Both the position numbers and the translations under genes were made by a program. The notes below the pieces were generated by a model. The model searched no databases, was not told the origin of the DNA, and worked only from the letters and a program-made list of their open reading frames with translations. DNA of 64,000 nucleotides from an uncultured Alphaproteobacteria bacterium (GTDB lineage: Bacteria > Pseudomonadota > Alphaproteobacteria > RF32 > CAG-239): contig CAKQRQ010000011.1 in the NCBI GenBank assembly GCA_934271465.1, forward strand, positions 1 to 64,000, in the 5' to 3' direction. How positions within the stretch are numbered: the stretch's first letter is position 1; the number at the start of each line of letters is the position of its first letter. Positions 16,019-23,902 of the stretch are shown here, piece by piece.

Positions 16019-16855
16019 TTAGAAATCCAAAAAACGCCCGTATTTTGTTTGTAGGATTACTCCTAAACTAATAAAAATTAACACCCCAATCAAAGAAATT
16101 ATTTTACCTATTTTACCAGATTTATTAAATTTATTAGCTGGTATAAAATAAAATATTATAGAGCTTAATGAAATTATTTGAAAAAAAATCAAATAATCAA
16201 ATCCGTATAGATAAACAGGCCTAAAATCGTTTTGCACATTAAACGTGTTCAATATAAAAAAAATAGAAATGCATGCAGATATAAACGTAATAATCGGAGA
16301 TATTGATATAAGCAAATTGATATATAAACACTCCTTTTTTGAACAACACTTCATTAGCAAATATGTATACAAGAATGTTGAAAACACACTAATCGCTATA
16401 AATGGAAATACATAACTTGAAAACCGCTTTTCCCAAAAGCAAACTGTTTCAATTAAACATAAAACAATAATAATCAAAAGAGTTTGAAATGAAATAACTT
16501 TTTCACTTGTCTTTAATATTTTATAAAAAAAACAGAAATAACAAATTATATTAATCCACACAATTATTAATATATTTAAAATGTTAGAGAAAAAAAATGG
16601 GGTATTAATTGAAACATCAGTTTGTTTACTCAATAAAAAAGTATTAAATATTATCCACGTTCCTATTAAAATAAAAATCCTAAATATACTATCCAAATTA
16701 AAATTTTTAGCCAGATATATTGGTAATAAAAAGAAAATAAGATATAGCGCTATTTGATAATGATTTGCTATAATGGCTAAAAAAATTAATTCCACTAAAA
16801 TAATAATTTTGTGTGTCGAAAAAACATTTTTTTGCAACCGAGTTTTATCTTTCAT
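16019..16855 (-). CDS. Multi-pass membrane protein, copy A2
   Basis: A 278-residue polytopic protein with about eight hydrophobic spans. The N-terminal ~75 residues are nearly identical to copy A1 (MKDKTRLQKNVF, then IIILVELIFLAIIANHYQIA). Further on the two diverge but keep the same span layout, ending LQTKYGRFLDF against MQTKYEYFFKF. The start overlaps the end of gene B1 by 11 bp, suggesting translational coupling. No transporter or enzyme motif is visible. The pattern of conserved N-terminus and diverging C-terminus suggests duplication followed by diversification. Function unknown. Confidence 0.7.
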   Translation of the reverse strand: MKDKTRLQKNVFSTHKIIILVELIFLAIIANHYQIALYLIFFLLPIYLAKNFNLDSIFRIFILIGTWIIFNTFLLSKQTDVSINTPFFFSNILNILIIVWINIICYFCFFYKILKTSEKVISFQTLLIIIVLCLIETVCFWEKRFSSYVFPFIAISVFSTFLYTYLLMKCCSKKECLYINLLISISPIITFISACISIFFILNTFNVQNDFRPVYLYGFDYLIFFQIISLSSIIFYFIPANKFNKSGKIGKIISLIGVLIFISLGVILQTKYGRFLDF

Positions 16856-17330
16856 TTATTCTTCCTTCATTTAAAAAATTTTTCTTCAAAACAAAAAACT
16901 CCCTCAAACGAATGCATTTGAACTGATCAAGCAGCTTAGCATTAGTTTCTATCTGTTCATATAAATCTTCCGGATTAGCCAAATTTTGTCCATTATTTTT
17001 CAGTTCAACTGTTTTATATTCTCTATCTTCTAACCACTCACTTGTTGGAGTAATCCACTGCCCATTTTCATAAACTTTTGATGGAACTATCCTATTTTCT
17101 CCAGACAATTCTGAATTAATAGGGAACCAACCATCTGCATAGCCACCTTCTACATCATCGCTACTGATAAAATTCATATAACTACCTGAACCTGCTGCTA
17201 AAACTTCTACAGTTTTTACAACAACAGGATTTCCATCTTCATACTTTACCAAAGCATAGCCACTATACTTACCAAAAAACACACCTTTTACATTTCTAGA
17301 AAGAGCAACTAGTCTGTAAATCGTTGTCAT
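16845..17330 (-). CDS. Small soluble protein of the duplicated pair, copy B1
   Basis: 161 residues from ATG 17330 (MTTIYRLVALSRNV), matching the start of copy B2; an earlier TTG at 17348 is less likely. The N-terminal half is beta-rich (SGYALVKYEDGNPVVVKTVE) and is followed by DGWFPINSELSGENRIV and an acidic middle. The C-terminal end is helical (FFVLKKNFLNEGRINER). There is no signal peptide or span. It sits between the two membrane proteins, 14 bp after A1 and overlapping A2, so the pairing is tight. I recognise no family. Confidence 0.65.
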   Translation of the reverse strand: MTTIYRLVALSRNVKGVFFGKYSGYALVKYEDGNPVVVKTVEVLAAGSGSYMNFISSDDVEGGYADGWFPINSELSGENRIVPSKVYENGQWITPTSEWLEDREYKTVELKNNGQNLANPEDLYEQIETNAKLLDQFKCIRLREFFVLKKNFLNEGRINER

Positions 17331-17344
17331 ATCTATTTTCCACT

Positions 17345-18196
17345 TCAAAATTTAAAAAAATACTCATATTTTGTCTGCATGACTACACAGATACTAAGCA
17401 ATAGCAATAATAATGCCATTGAAAAGACCTTTACTATTATACTTTTATTTATAAAATGCTTATCTTTCATAAAATAAAAAGTTATTGAACTTAAACTAAT
17501 AACCTGAGAAAGATTTAAAAAATAATATCCCCACATAAAACATGGCCGTCTATCATTTGAAGATCCAAACGTCATTAAAACCGCTAACACTGTAAAAAAT
17601 GTAAAAAAGAAAGTAATTATTGGAGCTATTGAAAATAGAAAATTAATGCAAAAACATGTTTTCTTTGAAAAACATTGTGATAAAAATACTATATAAAAAA
17701 TACTAAATACTATACCTGCCAGAAAAAATTCTCCCAAATAGGGGGCGATAAACTTCCTATCCCAGCAGCCTATCGTTTCTATAGAAGATAATATAAGCAT
17801 AAAGACTAAAGCTTTCTTATACGATATTTTATTAAATACATTTTTACTAACTAATTTATAAAAACAAGAAAAATACAATATGAAGTTACCCCATGCAATA
17901 AGTAAAATGTTTAAACTATTTACTGCGGCATTTGGAGTTGTAGTCTGAACAGGATTATTATAACCTCTTGACAACAAAAAGTAATTAAATATTATCCACG
18001 TTCCTATTGAAATAAAAATCTTAAATATACTATCTAAATTAAAGTTTTTAGCCAGATATACTGGTAATAAAAAGAAAATAAGATATAGCACTATTTGATA
18101 ATGATTTGCTATAATGGCTAAAAAAACTAATTCCACTAAAATAATAATTTTGTGTATCAAAAAAACATTTTTCTGCAGCCAAGTTTTATCCTTCAT
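17345..18196 (-). CDS. Multi-pass membrane protein, copy A1
   Basis: A 283-residue polytopic protein. Hydrophobic spans lie at about 16-31, 34-50, 58-76, 95-118, 130-146, 160-178, 190-215, 228-247 and 256-276. The ribosome site is GGAAG. It is the paralogue of A2 (16019-16855), with near-identity over the first third. Its first bases overlap the tail of a broken B-type copy (18186-18258) exactly as A2 overlaps B1, so the ancestral repeating unit is B-A or A-B. Strong AT bias sets it apart from the core genes to the right. No functional motif seen. Confidence 0.7.
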   Translation of the reverse strand: MKDKTWLQKNVFLIHKIIILVELVFLAIIANHYQIVLYLIFFLLPVYLAKNFNLDSIFKIFISIGTWIIFNYFLLSRGYNNPVQTTTPNAAVNSLNILLIAWGNFILYFSCFYKLVSKNVFNKISYKKALVFMLILSSIETIGCWDRKFIAPYLGEFFLAGIVFSIFYIVFLSQCFSKKTCFCINFLFSIAPIITFFFTFFTVLAVLMTFGSSNDRRPCFMWGYYFLNLSQVISLSSITFYFMKDKHFINKSIIVKVFSMALLLLLLSICVVMQTKYEYFFKF

Positions 18197-18258
18197 TTAT
18201 TCTTCCTTTGTTTAAAAATTTTTTCTTCAAAACCAAAAACTCCCTCAAGCAAATGCAG
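18186..18258 (-). pseudogene. C-terminal stub of a third B-type copy (B0)
   Basis: The minus strand reads CICLREFLVLKKKFLNKGRI then NEG and stop, aligning with the C-terminus of B1 (LREFFVLKKNFLNEGRINER). Everything upstream in the gene is gone. Bases 18259-18340 contain another short unidentifiable coding-like stretch (FDQRLESSNDPDTFSSEYQI) with an in-frame stop before it, probably a further remnant. Confidence 0.65.
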
Positions 18259-18507
18259 AGGAAGTTTTAAAAAAGTTTAATTTGATATTCAGAAGAAAAC
18301 GTATCTGGATCATTACTGCTTTCCAGCCTTTGATCAAAATGGAAGTGATTTTATACTCCATATTCGTTTTCCTAAATATTAGAATTTTGTTATTATTAGT
18401 TTTGCAAACAAACATTAATTTACAATTAATTTTGCCTCAAATTGTGTATGGACAAGGCTTGTTTATTGTGCTATAGTTTATGGTGAAATTTAAATTTTTT
18501 TGAAATT

Positions 18508-19323
18508 ATGAGACAGAAATTTATTGATGCGGCAACTTTGCTGCATGACACACTGAACAAGAAAACAGACTGCTTTCTGCCGAATGGTCAAATCGTCCGT
18601 GCGACACAGCTGGTTGCCATAGATGATGATATTACGTCTGCGTTCATTGCTTCGAGATGTTTTCATCTGATCCGTAGAGAATATGGCTACAGTCCAAAGG
18701 TTCTCTGCGTTGGTGGCAAAGGGCTGATGTCTAAACACACGCACGATGTGAGCGAGGCTGAGCTTCTGGCATACGTCTTGACCCGCTTGTCTGTTCCAAA
18801 AGAGTATATCGTCCTTCTGGATCAAGGCAAAAACAGCGGTGAAAATGTTCTAGCTGTCAAAGAAGTGACATTCCCGCAAGATGTTACTATCTGGTGCTGC
18901 ACACAACGTTTGAGTCTGCGTCTGGAACGCACTCAAGCCCAGCAGGCGCCGGAAGTTAAATCTTACTGGTGTGTGCCGAGACAGAGCCTTACCGATGTTA
19001 TGAGATATTACAACGGGAAAGGTCTGTGCGATGGACAGATGCTTCTTCATGAGCTGGCGTCCATTCTGGATCGATGCGTCGCTTATGCCGGAACATTCCA
19101 AAAGCCTTTGGAATTTGAGGTCAGCGATGAGGTCAAAAAAGCGGCGGCTTTGTTGGAGAAGAACTTCCGTCTGAAGCTTCCGCACAAAACACTGAGATCC
19201 TACTTCCAGCTGATTCGCCTTCTGTGCGCTGTGTCCTTGAACAAGACAAAAATGAAGGCCGATATGGAAGCTGCAATCAGGACAACAGCCGAAAACCTCA
19301 GAAGAGAAGGATTGATTCGTTAA
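18508..19323 (+). CDS. DUF218 (YdcF-like) family protein
   Basis: A 271-residue soluble protein. The first ~170 residues fit the DUF218 fold: an early VAIDDDITSAFIASRCFHLI, a strand PKVLCVGGKGLMS, a helix ELLAYVLTRLSVPKEYIVLL, then GKNSGENVLAVKE, which stands in place of the family's (S)xNTxEN motif. The rest is helical and not assignable. DUF218 proteins are thought to bind nucleotide-like cofactors; their role is poorly known. No clear ribosome site is present. It is less AT-rich than the array to its left, so the boundary of the low-GC block lies just before it. A large-loop terminator follows. Confidence 0.55.
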   Translation: MRQKFIDAATLLHDTLNKKTDCFLPNGQIVRATQLVAIDDDITSAFIASRCFHLIRREYGYSPKVLCVGGKGLMSKHTHDVSEAELLAYVLTRLSVPKEYIVLLDQGKNSGENVLAVKEVTFPQDVTIWCCTQRLSLRLERTQAQQAPEVKSYWCVPRQSLTDVMRYYNGKGLCDGQMLLHELASILDRCVAYAGTFQKPLEFEVSDEVKKAAALLEKNFRLKLPHKTLRSYFQLIRLLCAVSLNKTKMKADMEAAIRTTAENLRREGLIR

Positions 19324-19341
19324 TATCCTTTGTCTTCTTTT

Positions 19342-19408
19342 AACCCCCGCGAGACTGATGAGCCGACCGTTTAACGGAAAGCTTGACACTCTGGCGGGGT
19401 TATTTTTT
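19342..19408 (+). terminator. Large-loop terminator after the DUF218-like gene
   Basis: AACCCC-(C)-GC...AGA pairs with TCT...GC-GGGGTT across a ~35-base loop, followed by ATTTTTTATTTG. The loop contains CTGATGAG and GGAAAG, which mimic part of a hammerhead ribozyme core, but the rest of the core is absent. Confidence 0.6.
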
Positions 19409-19479
19409 ATTTGTCAATCTGCCGGATTACTCAGCATGGATTTCCAACTGCCACTGAAAAAGATTTTTGCATTTGTTCC

Positions 19480-19727
19480 GTTCAGTCATCAATTTCATTG
19501 TCAACCTTTCGGCTATCGGCTATTTTCAAAGCATTGAAAATGTCAAGGCGGCGACGGCTTTCGCCTTGTTGAGGGGCTTTGTTTTTCTGATTCCCGTGTT
19601 TTGGATTATGCCGCAGTTGGCCGGCGTTACGGGGATTTGGCTTTCTATGCCGGTTTCTGAACTAGCGACGATGCTGCTTATCGGCATCTCTTTTGTCTGG
19701 ATGAAAAGACACAAAATTGCTGAATAA
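19480..19727 (+). pseudogene. C-terminal remnant of a MATE-family transporter
   Basis: The frame ending at 19727 reads NFIVNLSAIGYFQSIENVKA, then FALLRGFVFLIPVFWIMP and GVTGIWLSMPVSELATMLL. This is the last part (about spans 10-12) of a MATE exporter. The preceding ~370 residues are absent: upstream lie only a terminator and unrelated bases. An intact MATE gene exists elsewhere in the window (53423-54751). It is not expected to be functional. Confidence 0.75.
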
Positions 19728-19751
19728 AGTGAAAAAGCCTTAAGACACAAA

Positions 19752-19784
19752 AAATCCGGGGCATCATCAAGATGCGCCGGATTT
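19752..19784. terminator. Bidirectional terminator
   Basis: AAATCCGG-ggCATC-atcaa-GATGcg-CCGGATTT between the convergent MATE remnant and the gene at 19800-20330. Confidence 0.75.
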
Positions 19785-19799
19785 CTTTGTTCATTACCG

Positions 19800-20330
19800 C
19801 TATTCTTTTGCCGCTGTTGTGAGATGCGGTCTAAAAGATACACAACGGTTCCCTTTATACACAAGTGTATCCCCGACTTCCGCACAAGCCATCTGAGGAT
19901 TATTAGCTAAGGAAAATACCTTAGTTTCCCCATTTGTAAATAGGACGCTGGCATCTCCATACTTAAAAGAATGGAAATACCCAAACTCAATACGAGCTAT
20001 GACGCCCTTTACTCCTGTTCGTTGCTCATACAGAGCCCTTTTAGCTGCTCTATCTGAAGACGAACTGACGCTCCAACATTTAGCACCACCATCTTCGCTG
20101 ATGATGTATTTCAGCCTATCGCCTACCTCCAAAGAGGCTATTTCTCCACATTTTGAGAAGGATGCAGACTTTCCGTCCTCAAAAAAGACTTCTGTCTTTT
20201 CTCCGTTCTCAATGATGCGACTCACGATTCCCTCGAGCTTAGGAGTTATTAAATACCCCAGCGGGACTGAAATAAGGCCTAACATTGCCACGCCAAGGGC
20301 TATTATGAAAGCCTTTTCAATTTTATTCAT
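19800..20330 (-). CDS. Membrane-anchored protein with two related beta domains, unknown
   Basis: A 176-residue protein from ATG 20330 (MNKIEKAFIIALGV), with GTGGGA five bases upstream. An N-terminal anchor (about 6-29) is followed by two similar ~60-residue segments: KTEVFFEDGKSASFSKCGEI...EVGDRLKYI and DASVLFTNGETKVFSLANNP...EVGDTLVYK. Each carries a Cys just before the EVGD turn, which looks like an internal duplication of a small beta-barrel or OB-like unit. It probably faces the periplasm. No family is recognised. It is convergent with the MATE remnant and has no operon partner. Confidence 0.6.
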   Translation of the reverse strand: MNKIEKAFIIALGVAMLGLISVPLGYLITPKLEGIVSRIIENGEKTEVFFEDGKSASFSKCGEIASLEVGDRLKYIISEDGGAKCWSVSSSSDRAAKRALYEQRTGVKGVIARIEFGYFHSFKYGDASVLFTNGETKVFSLANNPQMACAEVGDTLVYKGNRCVSFRPHLTTAAKE

Positions 20331-20708
20331 ATATTCCCACATAATCTATTCCGGTTTGTTTCACGAGGGGTGTGCCTTTACACAATCCGGTTCCCTCTTT
20401 TATGTTATTATATAAAAAATTTCAAATTACGATGTTCTATCTGAAATATTTTAATACTCATAAACGGAAAAACAAAATCCGAAACATGACAAAAATATAA
20501 CACAAAAAAATAGAACAAAATAATTTTTTATATACTTTAAGTATACCACACTTCCCCCCCCCGCAAGAATTATTTTATTAAGTAATTTCAATGTGTTATA
20601 CAGATTTTTTACAATATAGCAACGACTATATGAATTTACGTTAAGCAACAAATAACGTTTGACAAGCCTCTAAAAATCGGATTAGATAACGCAAAATAAT
20701 TTATTATT
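20331..20708. other. Intergenic AT-rich stretch with C9 tract, no gene
   Basis: No supportable coding region. It holds nine consecutive C residues (20554-20562) in otherwise AT-rich DNA, and a promoter-like TTGACA-N17-TTAGAT at 20659-20687 pointing to the gene at 20730. Confidence 0.5.
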
Positions 20709-20729
20709 TTGTTTCAAACACATATCATT

Positions 20730-21260
20730 ATGAAAGAAGAAATTTTACAAGAGATTGTTCAAACTATGCAAGAGCATAAGTTGACACTTAAAGACGTCGA
20801 GGCGTTTGCTAAGAAACACCTTTCTCCACAGGATTTGCCTGCCCTGCTGACAAATACCTCTTTTGATGTGCTGATTGATAATTATGGCACCCCAAAAAGG
20901 ATAGCTTTTGACGAATGGACAGGAGAAACTGTGCTTGGAATATTTCCGTTTAAGGATGAGGATGTTCTCATACGCTCTTGGGAAACAAACCAAACGACGC
21001 CTCGTAAGAGGTTTAAGGAAGAGGATTTACCAACGATGGATTTGTGCCTGAGGATATTTCCGCTTCTTCCAAAGATTAATGAGATTTTTGCCCGCCTCGA
21101 TCAACCGAAACTTCAGGGACGCTATTATGTCCATGGCCGCAATCACGGTTATCAAAACTGGATTGTTACCTTTGATGAGGAAACTTCTAAATTGAAGGTC
21201 GAATGGTTCGGCTCCTCTGTGATAGCAAAGCATCGCTATTTCACGCCATTTAAGGATTAA
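20730..21260 (+). CDS. Unknown protein with C-terminal GRYY...NWIV module
   Basis: 176 residues from ATG 20730 (MKEEILQEIVQTMQEHKLTL); the start is uncertain because no ribosome site is obvious. The N-terminal 45 residues are helical, and the middle contains a beta segment around DEWTGETVLGIFPFKDED. The C-terminal end GRYYVHGRNHGYQNWIVTFD resembles the decayed gene at 14115-14450, and the two are followed by nearly the same terminator. A -35/-10 pair (TTGACA-N17-TTAGAT) lies upstream. Function unknown; the shared C-terminal module suggests a family with modular ends. Confidence 0.6.
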   Translation: MKEEILQEIVQTMQEHKLTLKDVEAFAKKHLSPQDLPALLTNTSFDVLIDNYGTPKRIAFDEWTGETVLGIFPFKDEDVLIRSWETNQTTPRKRFKEEDLPTMDLCLRIFPLLPKINEIFARLDQPKLQGRYYVHGRNHGYQNWIVTFDEETSKLKVEWFGSSVIAKHRYFTPFKD

Positions 21261-21266
21261 TCTCTG

Positions 21267-21300
21267 AGGCATTTACCCTATAAAGGTAAATGCCTTTTTC
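21267..21300 (+). terminator. Intrinsic terminator
   Basis: AGGCATTTACC-ctataaa-GGTAAATGCCT plus T run, seven bases after the stop codon. The stem is shared with 14081-14106. Confidence 0.85.
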
Positions 21301-21353
21301 TTTTAGCCGTTCCACAAACACGCGGTCGGCACAGCACGCAGATTATTTCCAAA

Positions 21354-21418
21354 TTGAACAAAAAGTAAAATTGAAGCTGAACAAAATGTAAAATTGAAAC
21401 CCGTCAAAAAGTAAAATA
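21354..21418. mobile_element. IS21-type terminal repeats (solo end remnant)
   Basis: Three imperfect copies of a ~19-bp unit (ttgaacaaaaagtaaaattg, gctgaacaaaatgtaaaatt, ccgtcaaaaagtaaaatag). In reverse complement they read TTCAATTTTACTTTTTG-like, as in the multiple terminal repeats of IS21-family elements. No transposase (IstA/IstB) is present, so only one end remains. Confidence 0.5.
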
Positions 21419-21512
21419 GCGAATATTTTTGCAAACCGGGGAAAATTATTTTGCTTTTTGTGCCAAAGCCAGTAAGATGATTTTTAAGCATATTTTGATA
21501 CGGGAATAAAGA

Positions 21513-22040
21513 ATGAAAGTTCTTATCATTGGGCCGTTGGGCGCGGGGAAATCATCGCTGGCTTACAGACTTAATAAGGAGTTTGGTCTTCCGAGGCTGA
21601 ATTTAGACGAGGTTTGCCGCTCCCCCGCAGACGGAAGTTATTATCCGCAAGACGTGCAATTTGCCAAACTTGAGGCTTTTGCCGCGGCGCATACCGGCTG
21701 GGTCGCCGAGGGGTGCCAAAAATATTTGTATGAAAAATTGTCACCTGATTTGATTATTGATATGAGAATCAGCCGGCTGACTGCGATTTGGCGCTTTACA
21801 CGGCGTTTTATCAAAGCTAAAAAGCTTATCGGCAAACAGATTGACGCCGATTTGCCCGTTCAGGCTTATCATTACCGCAAAATTACCTTGTCCAAAATCC
21901 GCAGTTATGACGCCATCAATCAGGAAATCAACGCCGAGATTTCCGATTTTTTGACACACGCGCCCGCCCCTGTTTTGACTTGCAAAAAGTTTAAGGATTA
22001 CTCAAAGATTTTTAAGTATGTTGCACAGAGTAAGTCATAA
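21513..22040 (+). CDS. P-loop nucleotide kinase-like protein (FlaR/adenylate-kinase-like)
   Basis: A 175-residue P-loop NTPase. The Walker A motif GPLGAGKSS lies at residues 7-15, followed by an acceptor-side segment LPRLNLDEVCRSP and a strand PDLIIDMRISRLTAIWRFTR in the position of the LID/Walker B region. This arrangement is that of the small adenylate-kinase-like proteins annotated as FlaR or 'topology modulation protein', for which kinase activity is not established. The ribosome site is GGGAATAAAG. It stands alone downstream of the IS21-type remnant. The substrate is unknown; a small-molecule kinase is the safest wording. Confidence 0.75.
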   Translation: MKVLIIGPLGAGKSSLAYRLNKEFGLPRLNLDEVCRSPADGSYYPQDVQFAKLEAFAAAHTGWVAEGCQKYLYEKLSPDLIIDMRISRLTAIWRFTRRFIKAKKLIGKQIDADLPVQAYHYRKITLSKIRSYDAINQEINAEISDFLTHAPAPVLTCKKFKDYSKIFKYVAQSKS

Positions 22041-22079
22041 AATTAAAGGAGAAACAATGCTCTGCTTCTCCTTTTTCAG

Positions 22080-22754
22080 TTAGTTTCTTGTGTTTGCGTT
22101 TGACCTTGTCTGGGGTGTTTTGGTAATTTGATAAGCTTTTGCAAACTCGGCTTTTTGTATCATTCTCATTCCTGAATTGTCTTTCAGGATATAGGCGCCG
22201 TTTTCTCCGGCTGTTTGAGGATGCCCTTCGGCGCCCTCAAATTCAACGCCCGCCGCGACATAAACAGCCTGCACGGCTTCTTTTTTCTTTACCGCAGAAA
22301 ACACCATTCCCGGTTTGATGTCTTCTTTGGCCGGCGCGTCTTTGAGGCTTGCCGCAAAATTAACGTCGCTATCCCACAAATCAGCTTTTCCGCCCTCATT
22401 GACAACATTTTTGGATAAATAATCAATAAACTGGTTCACTTTGTTTTTTGTCATCAAAGCTCCCGGATTATCTTTCAGATATTGTTCAATTTTTTCTTTG
22501 CGGCCGGGGGCGTCATAACAAAGCAAAACGCCGTCTTTTTGTTTCAGAACCTGATCCGCATCATCTTTCGGATTTTTGAAAACCAACCCTTTGACATCTT
22601 CCATAAACGGGCCGTCGGCTCCCCATTCCTGTCTTTTGGCATCATCGGCGCCGGCAAAGCCGTATGCCGGAATGACAAGGCGTTTCATATCGGTCGGAAC
22701 GGCCTCGATGGTCGGACGTTCAAACATTTTTGCGGCTTGTTCGTTGGTAATCAT
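22080..22754 (-). CDS. Soluble protein of unknown function
   Basis: A 224-residue hydrophilic protein (MITNEQAAKMFERPTIEAVP) with GGAAAG before the ATG. It has no signal peptide, span or motif I recognise. The middle (GRKEKIEQYLKDNPGALM, NKVNQFIDYLSKNVVN) is helical and charged; the C-terminal part (GMVFSAVKKKEAVQAVYVAA) looks beta-rich. It is convergent with the P-loop kinase gene, 39 bp from its stop. The style, Ala/Lys-rich and without homology I can name, resembles two other orphan genes here (23903 and 59635). Confidence 0.6.
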   Translation of the reverse strand: MITNEQAAKMFERPTIEAVPTDMKRLVIPAYGFAGADDAKRQEWGADGPFMEDVKGLVFKNPKDDADQVLKQKDGVLLCYDAPGRKEKIEQYLKDNPGALMTKNKVNQFIDYLSKNVVNEGGKADLWDSDVNFAASLKDAPAKEDIKPGMVFSAVKKKEAVQAVYVAAGVEFEGAEGHPQTAGENGAYILKDNSGMRMIQKAEFAKAYQITKTPQTRSNANTRN

Positions 22755-22970
22755 TGCTCTTTCCTTTCTGATTAGGTTAATCTCTATCTAAGGATAGTAT
22801 GACATAAACCAACAATTGCGGCCGGACGCCTCAAGCGTAATTTTTTTGACAAATATATTTTGAAAAGCTTTGTCTTTTCTTATTTTTTATTTAAAATCCG
22901 TTTTTAAAAAGTGGTTGATTTAATTGTTCTATTATGGCCGGTGTTATGATGAAATCTTAAGGAGAACACA

Positions 22971-23576
22971 ATGGCTGTTATCGGTTATATCCGCGTCAGC
23001 TCAACCAAGCAGACGCTTGAACACCAACGCTTTGAAATTGAACAATTTTCAAAAAAACATGGATTGATGATCAACGGGTGGGTCGAAGAAAAAATATCTT
23101 CCCAAAAAGCGCTCAAAAAGCGCAAGCTCGGAAATTTATTGGAAAATCTTCAAGAAAACGATATTTTAATTTCTTGCGAAATCTCGCGTTTGGGACGGTC
23201 TTTGCTTGAGGTGATGCAAATTTTAGAGCTGTGCCTGTCCAAAAATTGTCAGGTTTGGACGATTAAAGAAAACTACCGTCTTGGCAACGATATTCAATCA
23301 AAAGTTTTGGCTTTTGCATTCGGGCTGGCGGCCGAGATTGAAAGAAACCTTATTTCTCAACGCACCAAATCATCTTTGGCCAACTTGAAAGCCTCGGGGA
23401 AAAAGCTCGGGCGTCCTTTGGCCGCGGAATCCCAAAAATTGAGCCTTTCCCCCAATGCCCGAAAAATTAAAAATTTATTGAACGATGGCGTGTCTAAATC
23501 ACAAATTGCCCGTCTGTTCGGTGTTCAGCGCAGCACGGTCAGGCGGTTTATCAGCCGATTGAGCCCCGCCGGCTAA
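22971..23576 (+). CDS. Small serine resolvase/invertase
   Basis: A 201-residue resolvase. The catalytic domain (1-~140) has the nucleophile Ser10 in YIRVSSTKQ, then ISRLGRSLLEVM and a long E helix (FAFGLAAEIERNLISQRTKS). The DNA-binding end (about 165-197) contains the helix-turn-helix GVSKSQIARLFGVQRSTVRR. This size and layout match Hin/Pin-type invertases and Tn3-type resolvases, which recombine short inverted or direct sites. AAGGAGAACACA precedes the ATG. I saw no invertible segment or transposase beside it. Its stop overlaps the end of a convergent flavoprotein remnant, so it may have arrived by insertion there. Confidence 0.9.
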   Translation: MAVIGYIRVSSTKQTLEHQRFEIEQFSKKHGLMINGWVEEKISSQKALKKRKLGNLLENLQENDILISCEISRLGRSLLEVMQILELCLSKNCQVWTIKENYRLGNDIQSKVLAFAFGLAAEIERNLISQRTKSSLANLKASGKKLGRPLAAESQKLSLSPNARKIKNLLNDGVSKSQIARLFGVQRSTVRRFISRLSPAG

Positions 23577-23790
23577 ATTTCATGCCCCATTTGGTAGGCT
23601 TGGGCGACAGCGGGCATTCCTTTGATATCGCCGACATCTGTCGCGCCGACGCCATAAACAACGCCTTTCAATTCGGCTTTCGGGAAACACTCAATCCATC
23701 CGCCGAGCCCGTGTATAGCGCCCTCAAGCGCCTGATTATCGTTCTCAGCCGCCGCGCCCAGCAGATAAATAAAAAAGGAGCTTCTTTTTT
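23573..23790 (-). pseudogene. C-terminal remnant of an NADPH-dependent FMN reductase-like flavoprotein
   Basis: The frame ending at 23573 reads NDNQALEGAIHGLGGWIECF, then PKAELKGVVYGVGATDVGDI and AQAYQMGHEI. This is the C-terminal third of a flavodoxin-fold FMN reductase (helix, then strand and the last helix). Upstream codons in this frame turn Pro/Arg-rich and meaningless, and no start or FMN-binding loop exists. A fragment in another frame (HMFGLATSAVMLVPEAEAEE, about 23815-23870) may belong to a separate remnant. The stop overlaps the resolvase stop. Confidence 0.55.
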
Positions 23791-23902
23791 CCCTTGGATG
23801 CCCGTGTCTATTCCTCGGCTTCCGCCTCGGGCACGAGCATGACGGCGGACGTGGCAAGCCCGAACATGTGGGAAATGGATGGCGGCGTTGGAACGGCAGT
23901 TT

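Noticed and set aside
18282..18476. 64-residue plus-strand hydrophobic ORF
   Set aside because: It has no ribosome site and lies on the strand opposite to coding-like remnants of the array; the hydrophobicity follows from AT richness.
19342..19408. Hammerhead ribozyme in the terminator loop (CTGATGAG ... GGAAAG)
   Set aside because: Two core pieces are present, but stem II does not close between CTGATGA and GAAA, and no third stem with an NUH cleavage site can be built. A large-loop terminator explains the pairing.
20451..20651. 66-residue minus-strand ORF
   Set aside because: It spans the C9 tract and AT-rich intergenic DNA, with no ribosome site and a low-complexity product.
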